Origin: Candidatus Nitrosocaldaceae archaeon
GTDB lineage: Archaea; Thermoproteota; Nitrososphaeria; Nitrososphaerales; Nitrosocaldaceae
Direction of reading: 5' to 3'
DNA: 64,000 bases
Assembly (NCBI GenBank): GCA_026002835.1
Contig: BPGC01000002.1
Location: forward strand, 178,622-242,621
A model generated the notes under the pieces. It made no database searches. It was not told where the DNA came from and worked only from the letters and a program-made list of their open reading frames with translations. Shown here piece by piece: positions 1-9,274 of this stretch; the stretch's first letter is position 1; each line of letters starts with the position of its first letter. The position numbers and the translations under genes are program-made.

Positions 1-1
1 T

Positions 2-427
2 AAGAGGATGATGCCATATATAATAAATGAGAATGTTGATAGAAAGATGGATGATCAGACTAGAGAATTCTTACAAACTCCAAAAGAAGTAGAAGAGTAT
101 CTACAATTCTCTTATTGCATAAAATGCGGTTTATGTTATGCTGCTTGTCCTACTACTGCTACAGATAAAGAGTTCCCAGGTCCACAAGCACTAGCACAAA
201 TGTATAGATACTTTATAGATAGTAGAGATCAGGCTAGTAAGAAGAGGCTAGAGATAATAGATAATAGGCATGGTATATGGCGATGCCACTTTGCTGGTTC
301 ATGCTCTACCGTATGTCCTAAAGGAGTAGATCCAGCATTAGGTATACAATTGTTAAGAGGATATATGTTAGGATTCTCAAAGAAAGTTGAGATTAAGCCT
401 AAACTATATCGGCCTAGTTCTCATTAA
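2..427 (+). CDS. sdhB: Succinate dehydrogenase iron-sulfur subunit, C-terminal part (5' truncated by window edge)
   Basis: The reading frame is open to the left edge, so the gene starts outside the window and the ATG at 8 is internal. Visible is the C-terminal helical ferredoxin domain of SdhB/FrdB: a CxxCxxCxxxCP cluster (Cys 37, 40, 43, 47 counted from the ATG at 8) and a second group (Cys 93, 99, 103, in CHFAGSCSTVCP). These carry the two distal Fe-S clusters that pass electrons from the flavoprotein towards the membrane subunits. The MMPYII stretch corresponds to the IKPYL linker after the plant-type 2Fe-2S domain, which is not in the window. The gene converges on the DUF59 gene, overlapping by 14 bp. 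A free-standing ferredoxin is unlikely because the frame continues upstream. Confidence 0.8.
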   Translation, partial: KRMMPYIINENVDRKMDDQTREFLQTPKEVEEYLQFSYCIKCGLCYAACPTTATDKEFPGPQALAQMYRYFIDSRDQASKKRLEIIDNRHGIWRCHFAGSCSTVCPKGVDPALGIQLLRGYMLGFSKKVEIKPKLYRPSSH

Positions 428-716
428 CTTGTTTATTTATTGCTTCAGCCATGAAATGATTACTAACATTCACTATTACTTTATTTATACCTTCAATCTT
501 ACTTAGATTATTCTTTATATCTTGAGCGATCTTGAAGCCAAATACTGCTGGACAGAACGGACTAGTTAGATGTAGATCAACCTTTACAGTACCATTATCA
601 ATATCTATATTATCTATCAATTGTAATTCCATTATAGATACGTTTATCTCTGGATCTACGATCTTCATTAACTCATCAAATATCTTTCTTCTCAATGTTT
701 GGAGATCTGTACTCAT
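414..716 (-). CDS. DUF59/MIP18-family Fe-S assembly protein (SufT/PaaD-like)
   Basis: The protein has about 100 residues and the MIP18 fold signature: an N-terminal IVDPEINVSIMELQLI stretch (the usual DPE...LGLI motif), then a valine-rich strand, then TSPFCPAV with the conserved cysteine of the T.PxCP motif. Family members act in maturation or targeting of Fe-S clusters and are common in archaea. I chose the ATG at 716; a longer frame to 767 begins with hydrophobic AT-rich codons not typical of the family. It ends inside the convergent sdhB 3' end, and a decayed IS begins about 50 bp upstream. Confidence 0.85.
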   Translation of the reverse strand: MSTDLQTLRRKIFDELMKIVDPEINVSIMELQLIDNIDIDNGTVKVDLHLTSPFCPAVFGFKIAQDIKNNLSKIEGINKVIVNVSNHFMAEAINKQVNEN

Positions 717-769
717 GATATGAATAAGAATATTATGATATTTAACTATTAGTATCAATAAGATCAATC

Positions 770-1417
770 GGCTCCGTTAACTTTAGATCATAGTTACAAA
801 CTATAATTATGGAACGTAATAGAACCCCTAAACCATTAAAACTATATACAATATATCTTTACTATTGTTCTAGATTAGCAGCTAAATGTTTAGAACCATT
901 GATAAAGAGATCTCATGTATCAATATGAAGGATAAAAAGTATTGATATTAATATCTTCAATGTTAAGAAGGATGTTAAAGCTATAATGATAGATGAGACC
1001 ATGATAATGGTAAATAGAAATATTATTGGTTATGGACAGCATATGAACCTTATATAAAGAAGTACCTATTGATGCATATATCTAAAGAGAGGACGCTATT
1101 AGTATGTTATAATTTCATAAAGAAGTTAAGAAAATTATATGGCAGAAAGATAATCTATACTGATAATGTTGATATAATCAAACATGTAGATGGTTAAGAC
1201 TATGGCATGTTGTTTATGGCATAGATGGAAAGAATGTTATGGAGAGAGCTATTCAATATATAAAAGATAGAACTGAATGCTTTGATGATAACTTTCCATG
1301 TATGAAGGATAATTGTAAGAGCATGTTATAAGATGGTTTAAACTATTCATAGCATATCTTAATGTTAAGATAGATTTGAGTAAATTCCTACTAGATGGTG
1401 GTTAAGTTAACAGAGCC
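770..1417 (+). mobile_element. Decayed IS element with GGCTCYGTTAACTT ends (IS6-like DDE type)
   Basis: Terminal inverted repeats are visible: GGCTCCGTTAACTTTA at 770-785 and the complement of GGCTCTGTTAACTTAA at 1402-1417. No target-site duplication can be seen (flanks GATCAATC and CTCCATTA). The interior is a broken DDE transposase. The right half is closely similar to the fragment at 51519-51833, which ends in the same terminal repeat, so both derive from one IS type. Confidence 0.75.
809..1404 (+). pseudogene. Broken DDE transposase (IS6-like)
   Basis: Pieces in several frames can be joined: a start with RTPKPLKLY, then MIDET (first catalytic Asp context), then ISKERTLLV, then YGRKIIYTDN (second Asp context), then ERAIQYIKDRTECFDDNFPC near the end, finishing DGG-stop inside the right terminal repeat. 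The last block matches the 100-codon fragment at 51531-51833 almost word for word. Stops and frameshifts make it nonfunctional. Assignment to the IS6-like group rests on the MER..Q..KDRT..FDD..PC pattern recalled from archaeal IS6-type elements and is moderate. Confidence 0.65.
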
Positions 1418-1476
1418 CTCCATTATTTTATGTAATATATATGTCATAATGTTTATATGCTATGAATTGTTGACAA

Positions 1477-2037
1477 ATGATGATGAATATAACGACGCTA
1501 GTAATAATCATGAGTATAGGTATAGGCATAATGAGTATAACAACTGCAAATGTAACACATGCACAAACAGAATTTACACAAGAGCTCATTGTTACTCCAA
1601 GTACTGTAATGCCTGGAGATAGTATTACTATAACATGCTTAAGTGAACCAAGCCATCCATTAGGTGTTAACGGTATAATAGAAGTAACAGATCCTGATGG
1701 AAATGTGTTCTCTACTGCACCGTTACCATTTGTAATAGGTGATGTAAATGGTAATCTAATACAAGATGATTCATTAACAGTAATATTTCCAACTGATTTC
1801 CCAGGTGCAAACACTAATATAGCTGGTGAGTATCTAGTGTTCTGTGATTTTTGGAGCGGACCAACAGTGGATCCAGATCCAGGTGAGGCTACTCCTCTGA
1901 CAGGTGCGTTCTGGCAGTACTTCTGGGTAACATTTAGTGTATTACCAGAATCAGCAATAGGAGCTATAGCAATAGTAGGAGCTGGCATAGCTGTATTTGC
2001 AGCTTATACACATAAGAAACAGAAAACTAATTTCTAA
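1477..2037 (+). CDS. Secreted, C-terminally anchored Ig-like protein with a PES-type tail
   Basis: An N-terminal signal segment ending THAQ is followed by about 125 residues of beta-rich sequence (GDSITITC, ITDPDGNVF-like strands) resembling an Ig/FN3-like fold, with two cysteines that could pair. The C terminus is tripartite: LPESAIG, a hydrophobic helix (about residues 158-175), then a basic HKKQK tail. Thaumarchaeal surface proteins with PEFG-type C-terminal signals for archaeosortase have this layout, so it may be anchored by sorting. Three tandem ATGs (1477, 1480, 1483) sit about 25 bp after a TATA-like TTTATATG at 1452-1459, suggesting a leaderless transcript. No specific function is recognised. 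Confidence 0.75.
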   Translation: MMMNITTLVIIMSIGIGIMSITTANVTHAQTEFTQELIVTPSTVMPGDSITITCLSEPSHPLGVNGIIEVTDPDGNVFSTAPLPFVIGDVNGNLIQDDSLTVIFPTDFPGANTNIAGEYLVFCDFWSGPTVDPDPGEATPLTGAFWQYFWVTFSVLPESAIGAIAIVGAGIAVFAAYTHKKQKTNF

Positions 2038-2089
2038 TATTTGTTTTGTGGATCAATTATCATCTACACAATTAGATAATTATTATTAT

Positions 2090-2541
2090 AATCATCTAAG
2101 GTTGATAAGCATATTATATATCCATACCTTAGTAATAATCTCCTTCTTTATATACTCAAATGATCTTACTAAACAATATTCATTAAACATTCTCTTAAAT
2201 GATGAATATACTATTCTGCTATATCTTTTGTCATATCCTTTCAATTTACAATTGCTTATATCCTAATTGCTTAATACATCTAAATTATCATTTCTATCTT
2301 TATAATTGGTATATCTAGCATTCCTTCTAGGTTTAATAATAGCTTCTATACCATTATCCTCTTATACAATGATAATGTATCATAAGCTCCATCAGCATAT
2401 AATTATCTATATTATCATTGATTATATTTATGCCTATTCATCTCTTCTAACTCTTGCTCATAATTATCAACAAAATCTAATGATAATAATATCTCACCTA
2501 TTTTAATTAACCTTTCATCTATATCATGCCAATTCATACCA
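2090..2541 (-). mobile_element. Decayed, internally deleted copy of the IS5-family element
   Basis: Read on the minus strand, blocks here match the intact 289-aa transposase genes at 54941-55810 and 57496-58365. The stretch around 2190-2240 corresponds to the FKRMFGE...ESVFSSF end, around 2340-2420 to the DGAYDS region, and 2440-2540 to the N-terminal RRGEILLSLDFINNW region. Stops, frameshifts and a missing middle make it nonfunctional. The rest of the gap from 2038 to 2655 shows nothing else I can name. Confidence 0.7.
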
Positions 2542-2655
2542 TTAGTATTTGTTAATGGGATCAATAAGTTATCTGTTAACCCACAAAGCAATATTTTTTA
2601 TTTCTTCAAATCAGATAGTACTTAATTTTATAAATAAGTTATGTTAAATTAGAAT

Positions 2656-3741
2656 ATGAGGCTATTTAATATATGGAAAGATGAGATTGTTAGAAATCGT
2701 CTAGATTGGTATTATAATGTAATGAAAGGGTATAAACCGGCAAAATTCCTTATATGTAAGTATATTGAGGCTAATATAGATTTAGAAGATAGTAATAAAC
2801 AGTTATGGTTAGAGCATGATGAACTATCTAAGCTCTTTGATATTTATTATGAGAAAATAAAAGATGGTGAAAAGATAGAATTAGTAATAAAACATCCAAA
2901 CTTCTTAGAGCTTAAAGCCGAACTTGCATATAGAATGCTAAAAGAGTGTAACATGTGTGAGTGGAATTGTAAAGTAGATAGAAGTAAAGGCAAGATTGGA
3001 GTGTGCAGATTAGATCATAAAACCAGAGTCGCTTCATACTTTAAACATTTTGGAGAAGAGGCACCTTTAGTAAACAATCAAGGATCTGGAACTATATTCT
3101 TTACTGGTTGTGTATTCAAATGTGTATTCTGCCAGAATTGGGATATAAGCCAATACCCTCTTGCTGGTGATGAAGTCGATGAGTATGCTTTAGCAGATAT
3201 CATGAAATATCTTTATCTAGAAGGAGCTGCTAACATAAACTTTGTAGGGGGAGAACCAACTCCTAACCTTCATACTATAATAGCTAGCATGAAACATATG
3301 CCTTTCAGCATACCAATGATATGGAATAGCGATATGTATGATAGCATAGATTCTATCAAGTTATTGATGCATATAATAGATCTCTGGTTACCAGACTTTA
3401 AGTATGGTAATGATGAATGTGCAAGGAGGTTATCAAATATACCCAGATATTTCGATATAGTTGCTAGAAATCATAAACTTGTATATGGCAATGATATGAT
3501 CATAAGACATCTAGTAATGCCAAATCATCTAGAGTGTTGTACAAAACCTATTCTAAGATGGATCAGAGATAACATGCCGGATGTCTTAATTAATATAATG
3601 GATCAATACTATCCAGCCTATAAAGTATTAAGATATCCAGATAGGTATAAGGATATTGCTAGAAGGTTAACTAGAAAAGAGATAGTTGAAGCATACAAGT
3701 ATGCTGATAGCTTAGGCTTGTTATATAAACAAGTATCATAA
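2656..3741 (+). CDS. Radical SAM protein, PflX-like (COG1313 type)
   Basis: The radical-SAM motif CxxxCxxC lies at Cys 152, 156 and 159 (GCVFKCVFCQNW), followed by a glycine-rich VGGEPTP motif that helps bind S-adenosylmethionine. An additional cysteine group upstream (CNMCEWNC at 98-105 and Cys117) is typical of the PflX/COG1313 group of PFL-activase-like proteins, and length (361 aa) also fits. The substrate is unknown for this group. It stands alone, converging on a small membrane protein gene with a 6-bp overlap. Confidence 0.8.
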   Translation: MRLFNIWKDEIVRNRLDWYYNVMKGYKPAKFLICKYIEANIDLEDSNKQLWLEHDELSKLFDIYYEKIKDGEKIELVIKHPNFLELKAELAYRMLKECNMCEWNCKVDRSKGKIGVCRLDHKTRVASYFKHFGEEAPLVNNQGSGTIFFTGCVFKCVFCQNWDISQYPLAGDEVDEYALADIMKYLYLEGAANINFVGGEPTPNLHTIIASMKHMPFSIPMIWNSDMYDSIDSIKLLMHIIDLWLPDFKYGNDECARRLSNIPRYFDIVARNHKLVYGNDMIIRHLVMPNHLECCTKPILRWIRDNMPDVLINIMDQYYPAYKVLRYPDRYKDIARRLTRKEIVEAYKYADSLGLLYKQVS

Positions 3742-4089
3742 CTCATCTAACTCTTCATCTATCTGCTTCTTTAATGAGATGAACTTCTTGAACCTTTTAT
3801 CCCATTTAGAAAAGAATCCCTGCTCTTTAATACCTATGAATAACCATATAGCTGATAAGATAACACTAACTATTATGTATATCAATAACATGATACCGAT
3901 ATCTGGCTCTCTTGTTAATAGAAAACGCAAGAATCTTGGATTTAATACTAGGATAAAGGTTAAGATGAAAGATAATGGTGCTAGAATAAATGCTGATATT
4001 ATCATAACACTAAACATATTCTTTGTAGTATTAAGATGAAATATCAAATCGTCTAATACCTCAAATATGCTATCCCTCTTCTCACTCAC
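3736..4089 (-). CDS. Small two-helix membrane protein, unknown function
   Basis: The protein has 117 residues: a charged N terminus with a short helix (FEVLDDLIFHL), two predicted membrane segments (about 25-50 and 68-88) and a basic then acidic C-terminal tail (KKQIDEELDEL) that may form a coiled coil. I do not recognise a family. It is followed on the same strand by no partner; the winged-helix gene at 4136-4423 lies 46 bp upstream in the same orientation and may be co-transcribed. Confidence 0.65.
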   Translation of the reverse strand: MSEKRDSIFEVLDDLIFHLNTTKNMFSVMIISAFILAPLSFILTFILVLNPRFLRFLLTREPDIGIMLLIYIIVSVILSAIWLFIGIKEQGFFSKWDKRFKKFISLKKQIDEELDEL

Positions 4090-4135
4090 ATCATATTAAT
4101 CTATAAATGATTATAAAATACTTTAATTAACATTG

Positions 4136-4423
4136 TTACCTCTTCTTCCTAGGAAACATCTCTTCATATGGTTCTAATATCTTTCTACAAAACTCTAATC
4201 CTTTAGGAGTTACGGTATATTTTATAACTTTCTTGTTGCCCCATGGTTCCTCTTTCTTGCTTATTAACATCTTCTTCTCCATAATATCTAATATCTGCTT
4301 ATGTTTTACAAGATTTAAACCGCAGTAACTTAATAATGCTGTTTGATTCAACTCTCCATACTCTGCTAATTTTAGTATTATATCCTTTATTATATACACC
4401 TTCTCTCTATACTCATGGGACAA
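4136..4423 (-). CDS. Winged-helix transcriptional regulator (HTH_45-like)
   Basis: A 95-aa protein made almost entirely of one archaeal winged-helix domain: helix I IIKDIILKLAEYG, helix-turn-helix NQTALLSYCGLNLVKHKQIL, then a wing with MLISKKEE...KYTVTPKGLEFC. The TPKG motif at the start of the last helix is typical of the family. The start is not ATG: TTG at 4423 or GTG at 4399 are the options. It lies upstream of a small membrane protein in the same orientation. Targets are unknown. Confidence 0.75.
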   Translation of the reverse strand: MSHEYREKVYIIKDIILKLAEYGELNQTALLSYCGLNLVKHKQILDIMEKKMLISKKEEPWGNKKVIKYTVTPKGLEFCRKILEPYEEMFPRKKR

Positions 4424-4555
4424 TGCTATAATTAGACTTTATGTTTTATTTATAGTTAAATAATTATCTATTCCTATCAAGAACAATGTTAGTTTATATT
4501 GTTAAGTTAGAATGTTACACAAGTTATTAAAAATAGATTCAATATATTAAGATTA

Positions 4556-5035
4556 ATGAAGAAACAGATACTAGCAATAAGTGCTATACTGATGCTCATA
4601 GCAACTATACCAGCATTTGCAGAAGAAAGTACAAACAAGGTATATGGAGTAGGATTCGGAGTAGCAGTTGATGATAGTAATGATGCACATAGATCTAAGA
4701 TGCTTTTTGCATTGAAAGTAACTAGTAATGATACGGATACAGAATATGAAGTTAAACGAGGCTTGTTGACAATAAGGTTTGTTCATGAAAGGGACAATTA
4801 CTTAGCAATAGCAGATACATGGACTGTTAGTGTTAGCGAGGATAAACAAACCTTTCATGCAGAAGGAAAGATGCTCGATAGTAATGATGAGGAGCATGAT
4901 GTAGTACTTGAAGGAGAATTACTACACGATACAAATCAAGGTTTGCTATACATCGTTAAAGGAACTCTAGATGATGAATATAACCTATACTATCTAATAA
5001 ATATAGCAGACATAGATAAGATGAAGAAAAGATAA
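4556..5035 (+). CDS. Secreted small protein, unknown function
   Basis: A classic signal peptide (MKKQILAISA...PAFA, cleavage near residue 22) precedes a 135-residue acidic, beta-rich mature domain with no cysteines. No C-terminal anchor is present, so it is probably released or bound at the surface. The ATG lies about 25 bp after a TATA-like TATTAAAAATAG at about 4525, implying a leaderless mRNA. It converges on the nitroreductase gene with only two bases between. I recognise no domain. Confidence 0.7.
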   Translation: MKKQILAISAILMLIATIPAFAEESTNKVYGVGFGVAVDDSNDAHRSKMLFALKVTSNDTDTEYEVKRGLLTIRFVHERDNYLAIADTWTVSVSEDKQTFHAEGKMLDSNDEEHDVVLEGELLHDTNQGLLYIVKGTLDDEYNLYYLINIADIDKMKKR

Positions 5036-5037
5036 AG

Positions 5038-5547
5038 TTACTTATAGATAACAAACTCCTCAATTTTTCTTCTTTCAGTAATCTCTGGCTCTTCATTAGG
5101 ATAGCCAATAGGCATTATTGCTATAGGCTTATCTTTGGTATCAATTATATCCTTAACTTCCTCATCATCAAATGCTCCTACCCATACAGATGCTAGTTCC
5201 AATGCAGTTGCTGCTAGTTGTGCATATGCTGCAGCTATAGTAGCATCTTGCAACGCATAAAATTCTCCTCTAGAACCATATCTCCATGTTGAACGTTCTG
5301 GAACTGCTACAAATACTAATACTATTGGAGCCTCAGCTATAAACTCTTGGTTCAATGCTGCTTCAGCTAATCGCTTCTTAATACTTTTACTCTTAACAAC
5401 ATAGAGCATGTAAGCTTGTAAATTACCAGCAGAGGGAGCTTTTCTAACAACTTCCAATATCTTTAATAGCTTTTCTTCCTCAACCTCTCTATCTTTATAT
5501 GCTCTTATAGAGTGTCTATTCTCTATTACATCAAAGAACGAATACAT
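5038..5547 (-). CDS. Nitroreductase-family flavoprotein
   Basis: FMN-binding nitroreductase signatures are present: NRHSIRAYKDREV near the N terminus, then KAPSAGNLQ, a central hydrophobic helix AQLAATALELASVWVGAF and a C-terminal MPIGYPNEEP. Family enzymes are NAD(P)H-dependent, acting on quinones, nitro compounds or cofactors; the substrate here is not evident. I start at the ATG at 5547 (MYSFFDVIENRHS); a TTG at 5571 overlaps the stop of the upstream 84-codon gene in a TTGA arrangement and is the alternative. Confidence 0.85.
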   Translation of the reverse strand: MYSFFDVIENRHSIRAYKDREVEEEKLLKILEVVRKAPSAGNLQAYMLYVVKSKSIKKRLAEAALNQEFIAEAPIVLVFVAVPERSTWRYGSRGEFYALQDATIAAAYAQLAATALELASVWVGAFDDEEVKDIIDTKDKPIAIMPIGYPNEEPEITERRKIEEFVIYK

Positions 5548-5567
5548 ACTAGATTGATATATTAAAC

Positions 5568-5822
5568 TCAAATAATTTTCTTTGCTCCTTCTATATTGAA
5601 TAGTTCTAACTCTCTTTCTAGTATTACAACTTCTATATTTATATTACAAGTATCTAATTCAACTAATTGTTTGTTTATATACTCTAATGCTTCTATTTTA
5701 TCTGTTATAATGAATAATATTATGTCATCTATACCTCTCTCAAAATACCATAAAGAGTTTATAATACTGCTATCAAATAAACCATCAATACAATCTAATA
5801 TACTTGTTGAAAGCAGAGCCAT
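5568..5822 (-). CDS. Small hypothetical protein upstream of the nitroreductase
   Basis: An 84-codon frame ending in TGA immediately before the nitroreductase gene and in the same orientation, so probably the first gene of a two-gene operon. The sequence alternates hydrophobic strands with charged helices (DDIILFIITDKIEALEYINKQ), as in a small alpha/beta protein. I recognise no family. The tight spacing is the main argument that it is real. Confidence 0.5.
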   Translation of the reverse strand: MALLSTSILDCIDGLFDSSIINSLWYFERGIDDIILFIITDKIEALEYINKQLVELDTCNINIEVVILERELELFNIEGAKKII

Positions 5823-5955
5823 GGTATATTATTGATAACCATCTTATTTATCAATTATGTATATACTCTCTTTATTACTATAATGAATAGCTGAATGTTA
5901 TACAAAAATGTTAATACAGCAAGATTATTATCTCCATTCTAATATTGATCATTGA

Positions 5956-8553
5956 ATGCTAGCTGAAAGAGAAGAGATATTATCCAGATTGGATCCTTTG
6001 GTTAGAGAATGGTTTCTAACTAAATTTAGGAATTTTACTCCTCCTCAGCAATCAGCTATACTTAACATACTTAATGAAGAGAATGTTCTAGTAGCAAGTC
6101 CTACTGGATCTGGTAAAACATTAAGTGCATTTTTAGCAATAATAAGCAATCTTGTTACTTTGGCTAGAAATGATAGATTAGAAGATAAGGTTTATTGTAT
6201 CTATATTAGCCCATTAAGATCATTAAATAATGATATAGCAAAAAATCTGAAGATGCCATTGGAAGAGTTAGCAGAGAGGGATGATACTGTCAAGAAGATA
6301 AGAATAGGAATAAGAACTGGAGACACTAGCCAACAAGAGAGGTCTAAGATGCTAAGAAAACCTCCTCATATATTGATAACAACTCCAGAGAGTATAGCTA
6401 TAATACTCTGTGCTCCTAAGTTCAGAGAAAAGTTTAGAGATGCTAAATGGGTTATAGTAGATGAGATACATGAGTTATGTTCATCAAAGAGAGGAGTTCA
6501 TCTATCCTTAAGTCTAGAAAGGTTGGAGCATTTATGTAATAATAGAATAACTAGAATTGGTTTAAGTGCTACTATACACCCTCTAGATGAGGTTGCCAAA
6601 TATCTAGTTGGATATGAGAATGGTAAACCTAGAAGATGTGTAATAATAGATAAGAGGTTTGTGAAGCCTATGAAGTTACAGACTACATCTCCAGTATCAG
6701 ATCTAGTTCATACTTCAGCAGAGACTATCAATAGAAAGATGTATGAATTATTGAGAAGTATAATAAAGAAGCATAAAACTACATTGATATTCACAAATAC
6801 TAGATCTGGCACTGAGAGAGTTGTCTATCATCTCTCAAAGATGAATATAGTTGATGCTGATCAATTGGCAGCACATCATAGTTCATTATCTAGAGATAAT
6901 AGGTTAGAGGTTGAAGATAGGCTAAAGAATGGTAAGATGCGAGCAGTTGTTACAAGCACTAGTCTAGAACTAGGTATAGATATAGGTTCGATAGATATGG
7001 TTGTCCAAATAGGTTCTCCTAAATCTATTGCAAGATGCTTGCAAAGGGTTGGAAGATCTGGCCATTCATTGGATAAAGAGTCTAAAGGACTATTATTAGC
7101 ATTAGAGAGAGACGATCTAATGGAAGATGTTGTGATCTGTATAAATGCTATGAGAGGCAAAATAGATAAGGTCTATATCCCAAAGAATGCTTTAGATGTT
7201 TTAGCACAGCATATAGCTGGAATGGCAGTAGAGCAGAAATGGTATGTTCAAGATGCTTATAATCTTATAAGAAGAAGTTATTGTTATAGAGAACTAACTA
7301 TAGATCAGTTAAGGAGAGTAATAAAATATCTTGCTGGTGGTTATGGACTAGATACTCATAAGGTTTATGGAAAGATATGGTATGATGAAGAGAATGATCA
7401 GTTTGGTAAGAGAGGATATATGGCTAGAGTCATCTATGCTACAAACATAGGTACAATACCAGATGAAGTATCAGTTAAAGTTTATGCTAACAACAGATGG
7501 GTCGGCAATATAGAAGAAGAGTTTCTAGAAAGATTAAGTAAAGGAGATATATTCGTTCTAGGAGGTAAGACTTATCAGTTCATCTCATCTAAAGGATTTA
7601 GAGCAAATGTCAAAGATGCCGAAGGACAAAAACCAACTATACCAAACTGGTTTAGTGAGATGCTTCCATTAAGCTTCGATCTAGGAGAAGCAATAGGAGA
7701 ACTTAGAGGTAATATATTTAACATGCTTAAAGAGAAACATGCTATCAAAGATATAATAAAATTATTGAAAAGTGAGGCATATGTTGATACAAAAGCCGCT
7801 AAAGCATTGGTATCATACATAAAGGCAGAGTATGACTTTTTAAGGTTAATGAATGTTGATCTTTATCCAGATAATAAGAACATAATAATAGAGAATTATA
7901 TTGATGATGAAGGCAAACAGAATATAATATTTCATTGTGTATTTGGTAGGAGGGTTAATGATGCATTATCTAGAGCATACGCAAATATAGCAAAAAAGAT
8001 GACAAAAAGAAATGTTGTTGTTAATGTTAGCGATCATGCTTTTATGCTAACACTAGCAAAAGGTTTTAGAATTGATATAAACGATCTTATAGAGAAGGTT
8101 AATTCAAACAATGTTAGAGAATTATTACTAGATGCAATAAAGTATACAGAGATGGTTAAGAGAAGGTTTAGACACTGTGCTGCTAGATCTCTTATGATAT
8201 TAAGGAATTATAAAGGACATGAAGTTACCGTAGCTAGACAGCAAACAAATGCAGAGGTATTGATAAGGTTGTGTGAAAAACTTGATAGATTTCCAGTATT
8301 AGAAGAGACTTATAGAGAGGTTATGGAAGATCTCATGGATATAGGAAGAGCAGTTGAAGTATTACAAGATATTGAGGAGCAGAAGAGAAGGTTTGTTATA
8401 TTACCAGAGTTTGATCTGCCATCTCCATTCAGCCACGATCTGATAGTTAGTGGGTATAGTGATATAGTATTGATGCATGATAGGAAAGAATTGCTAGAGA
8501 TTCTTCATGATATGGTTATGAATAGAATAAAGAGAAATGAACAAGATAGATAA
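5956..8553 (+). CDS. Lhr-type ATP-dependent DNA helicase
   Basis: A superfamily 2 helicase of the Lhr core type. Q-motif TPPQQSAI at about 28-35; Walker A SPTGSGKT at 48-55; TTPES at 142-146; DEIH box at 169-172; SAT at 204-206; motif VI QRVGRSGH at 363-370. A winged-helix/Lhr-specific region follows to residue 865. Lhr proteins translocate 3'-5' on single-stranded DNA and act in repair. The downstream metallophosphoesterase overlaps its 3' end by 17 bp, a common archaeal pairing that suggests joint function. Length agrees with archaeal Lhr2/ASH-Ski2-like proteins. Confidence 0.9.
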   Translation: MLAEREEILSRLDPLVREWFLTKFRNFTPPQQSAILNILNEENVLVASPTGSGKTLSAFLAIISNLVTLARNDRLEDKVYCIYISPLRSLNNDIAKNLKMPLEELAERDDTVKKIRIGIRTGDTSQQERSKMLRKPPHILITTPESIAIILCAPKFREKFRDAKWVIVDEIHELCSSKRGVHLSLSLERLEHLCNNRITRIGLSATIHPLDEVAKYLVGYENGKPRRCVIIDKRFVKPMKLQTTSPVSDLVHTSAETINRKMYELLRSIIKKHKTTLIFTNTRSGTERVVYHLSKMNIVDADQLAAHHSSLSRDNRLEVEDRLKNGKMRAVVTSTSLELGIDIGSIDMVVQIGSPKSIARCLQRVGRSGHSLDKESKGLLLALERDDLMEDVVICINAMRGKIDKVYIPKNALDVLAQHIAGMAVEQKWYVQDAYNLIRRSYCYRELTIDQLRRVIKYLAGGYGLDTHKVYGKIWYDEENDQFGKRGYMARVIYATNIGTIPDEVSVKVYANNRWVGNIEEEFLERLSKGDIFVLGGKTYQFISSKGFRANVKDAEGQKPTIPNWFSEMLPLSFDLGEAIGELRGNIFNMLKEKHAIKDIIKLLKSEAYVDTKAAKALVSYIKAEYDFLRLMNVDLYPDNKNIIIENYIDDEGKQNIIFHCVFGRRVNDALSRAYANIAKKMTKRNVVVNVSDHAFMLTLAKGFRIDINDLIEKVNSNNVRELLLDAIKYTEMVKRRFRHCAARSLMILRNYKGHEVTVARQQTNAEVLIRLCEKLDRFPVLEETYREVMEDLMDIGRAVEVLQDIEEQKRRFVILPEFDLPSPFSHDLIVSGYSDIVLMHDRKELLEILHDMVMNRIKRNEQDR

Positions 8554-9274
8554 GCACATCAGCATAGTTGATCCATATCCATGTGTATATATTGATGATA
8601 CATTGATAATAAGTGATACCCATCTAGGATTAGAGGAGCAGAGGGAAAGGCTAGGAATAAGCATACCAATATCAGTAACAGATACCATAATTGATTATAT
8701 AATAAAACCTGTAAAAGAATTGAGTTGTAAGAGAGTTATACTACTAGGAGATGTTAAGCATGAGTTTGGGAAGCCTAGTAGTGAAGAATGGTTTGCTGTT
8801 AGAAAGATGATAAAAAGTATAAGAGAGCAGAGAGCAGAGCCAGAGGTTGTAAGAGGTAATCATGATAATTATATAATTAATATATTGAGAAATATGGATG
8901 TAAAGTTGCATGATCCTTATCTCTTATTTGATACATACTTTTTCATGCATGGACATATTGATTTGGAGGATAGATTTGATGATGCTAAATATATATTCCT
9001 AGGGCATGAGCATCCAGCTATAACTATCAGAGATGATGTTAATGCGAAGCATAGGTTTAAAGCATTTTTAGTTGGTAGGATAAACAATAGAAAGATAATA
9101 GTATTGCCTTCTGCATCTCCTTTAGCATATGGTAATCCTGTTAATGAGATTACTAAAGATGAGTTATTAAGTATATTTCTAAGAAAGTACGGTGTAGATG
9201 AGTTTACTCCTTATCTTATTGAGGTAGGAGAAGCAGTAAAAAAGTTTCCAAAGATCAAATATTTAAGAATTTAA
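8537..9274 (+). CDS. Calcineurin-like metallophosphoesterase linked to Lhr
   Basis: All five metal-binding blocks can be seen: SDTH (26-29), GDVKH (71-75), GNHD (107-110), HGH (138-140) and GHEH (156-159). The protein matches the archaeal/bacterial phosphoesterase family that often sits beside Lhr helicases and is thought to act on nucleic acids or nucleotides. The start overlaps the helicase gene by 17 bp, so translation is likely coupled. It converges with 4-bp overlap on the cupin gene. Confidence 0.85.
   Translation: MNKIDKHISIVDPYPCVYIDDTLIISDTHLGLEEQRERLGISIPISVTDTIIDYIIKPVKELSCKRVILLGDVKHEFGKPSSEEWFAVRKMIKSIREQRAEPEVVRGNHDNYIINILRNMDVKLHDPYLLFDTYFFMHGHIDLEDRFDDAKYIFLGHEHPAITIRDDVNAKHRFKAFLVGRINNRKIIVLPSASPLAYGNPVNEITKDELLSIFLRKYGVDEFTPYLIEVGEAVKKFPKIKYLRI

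Noticed and set aside
8..427. A complete small ferredoxin-like protein starting at the first ATG
   Set aside because: The frame is open to the window edge and the sequence matches the C-terminal domain of SdhB with the linker before it.
1395..1622. 75-codon frame at the right end of the IS6-like remnant
   Set aside because: It crosses the IS end and overlaps the surface-protein gene in another frame with a random-looking translation.
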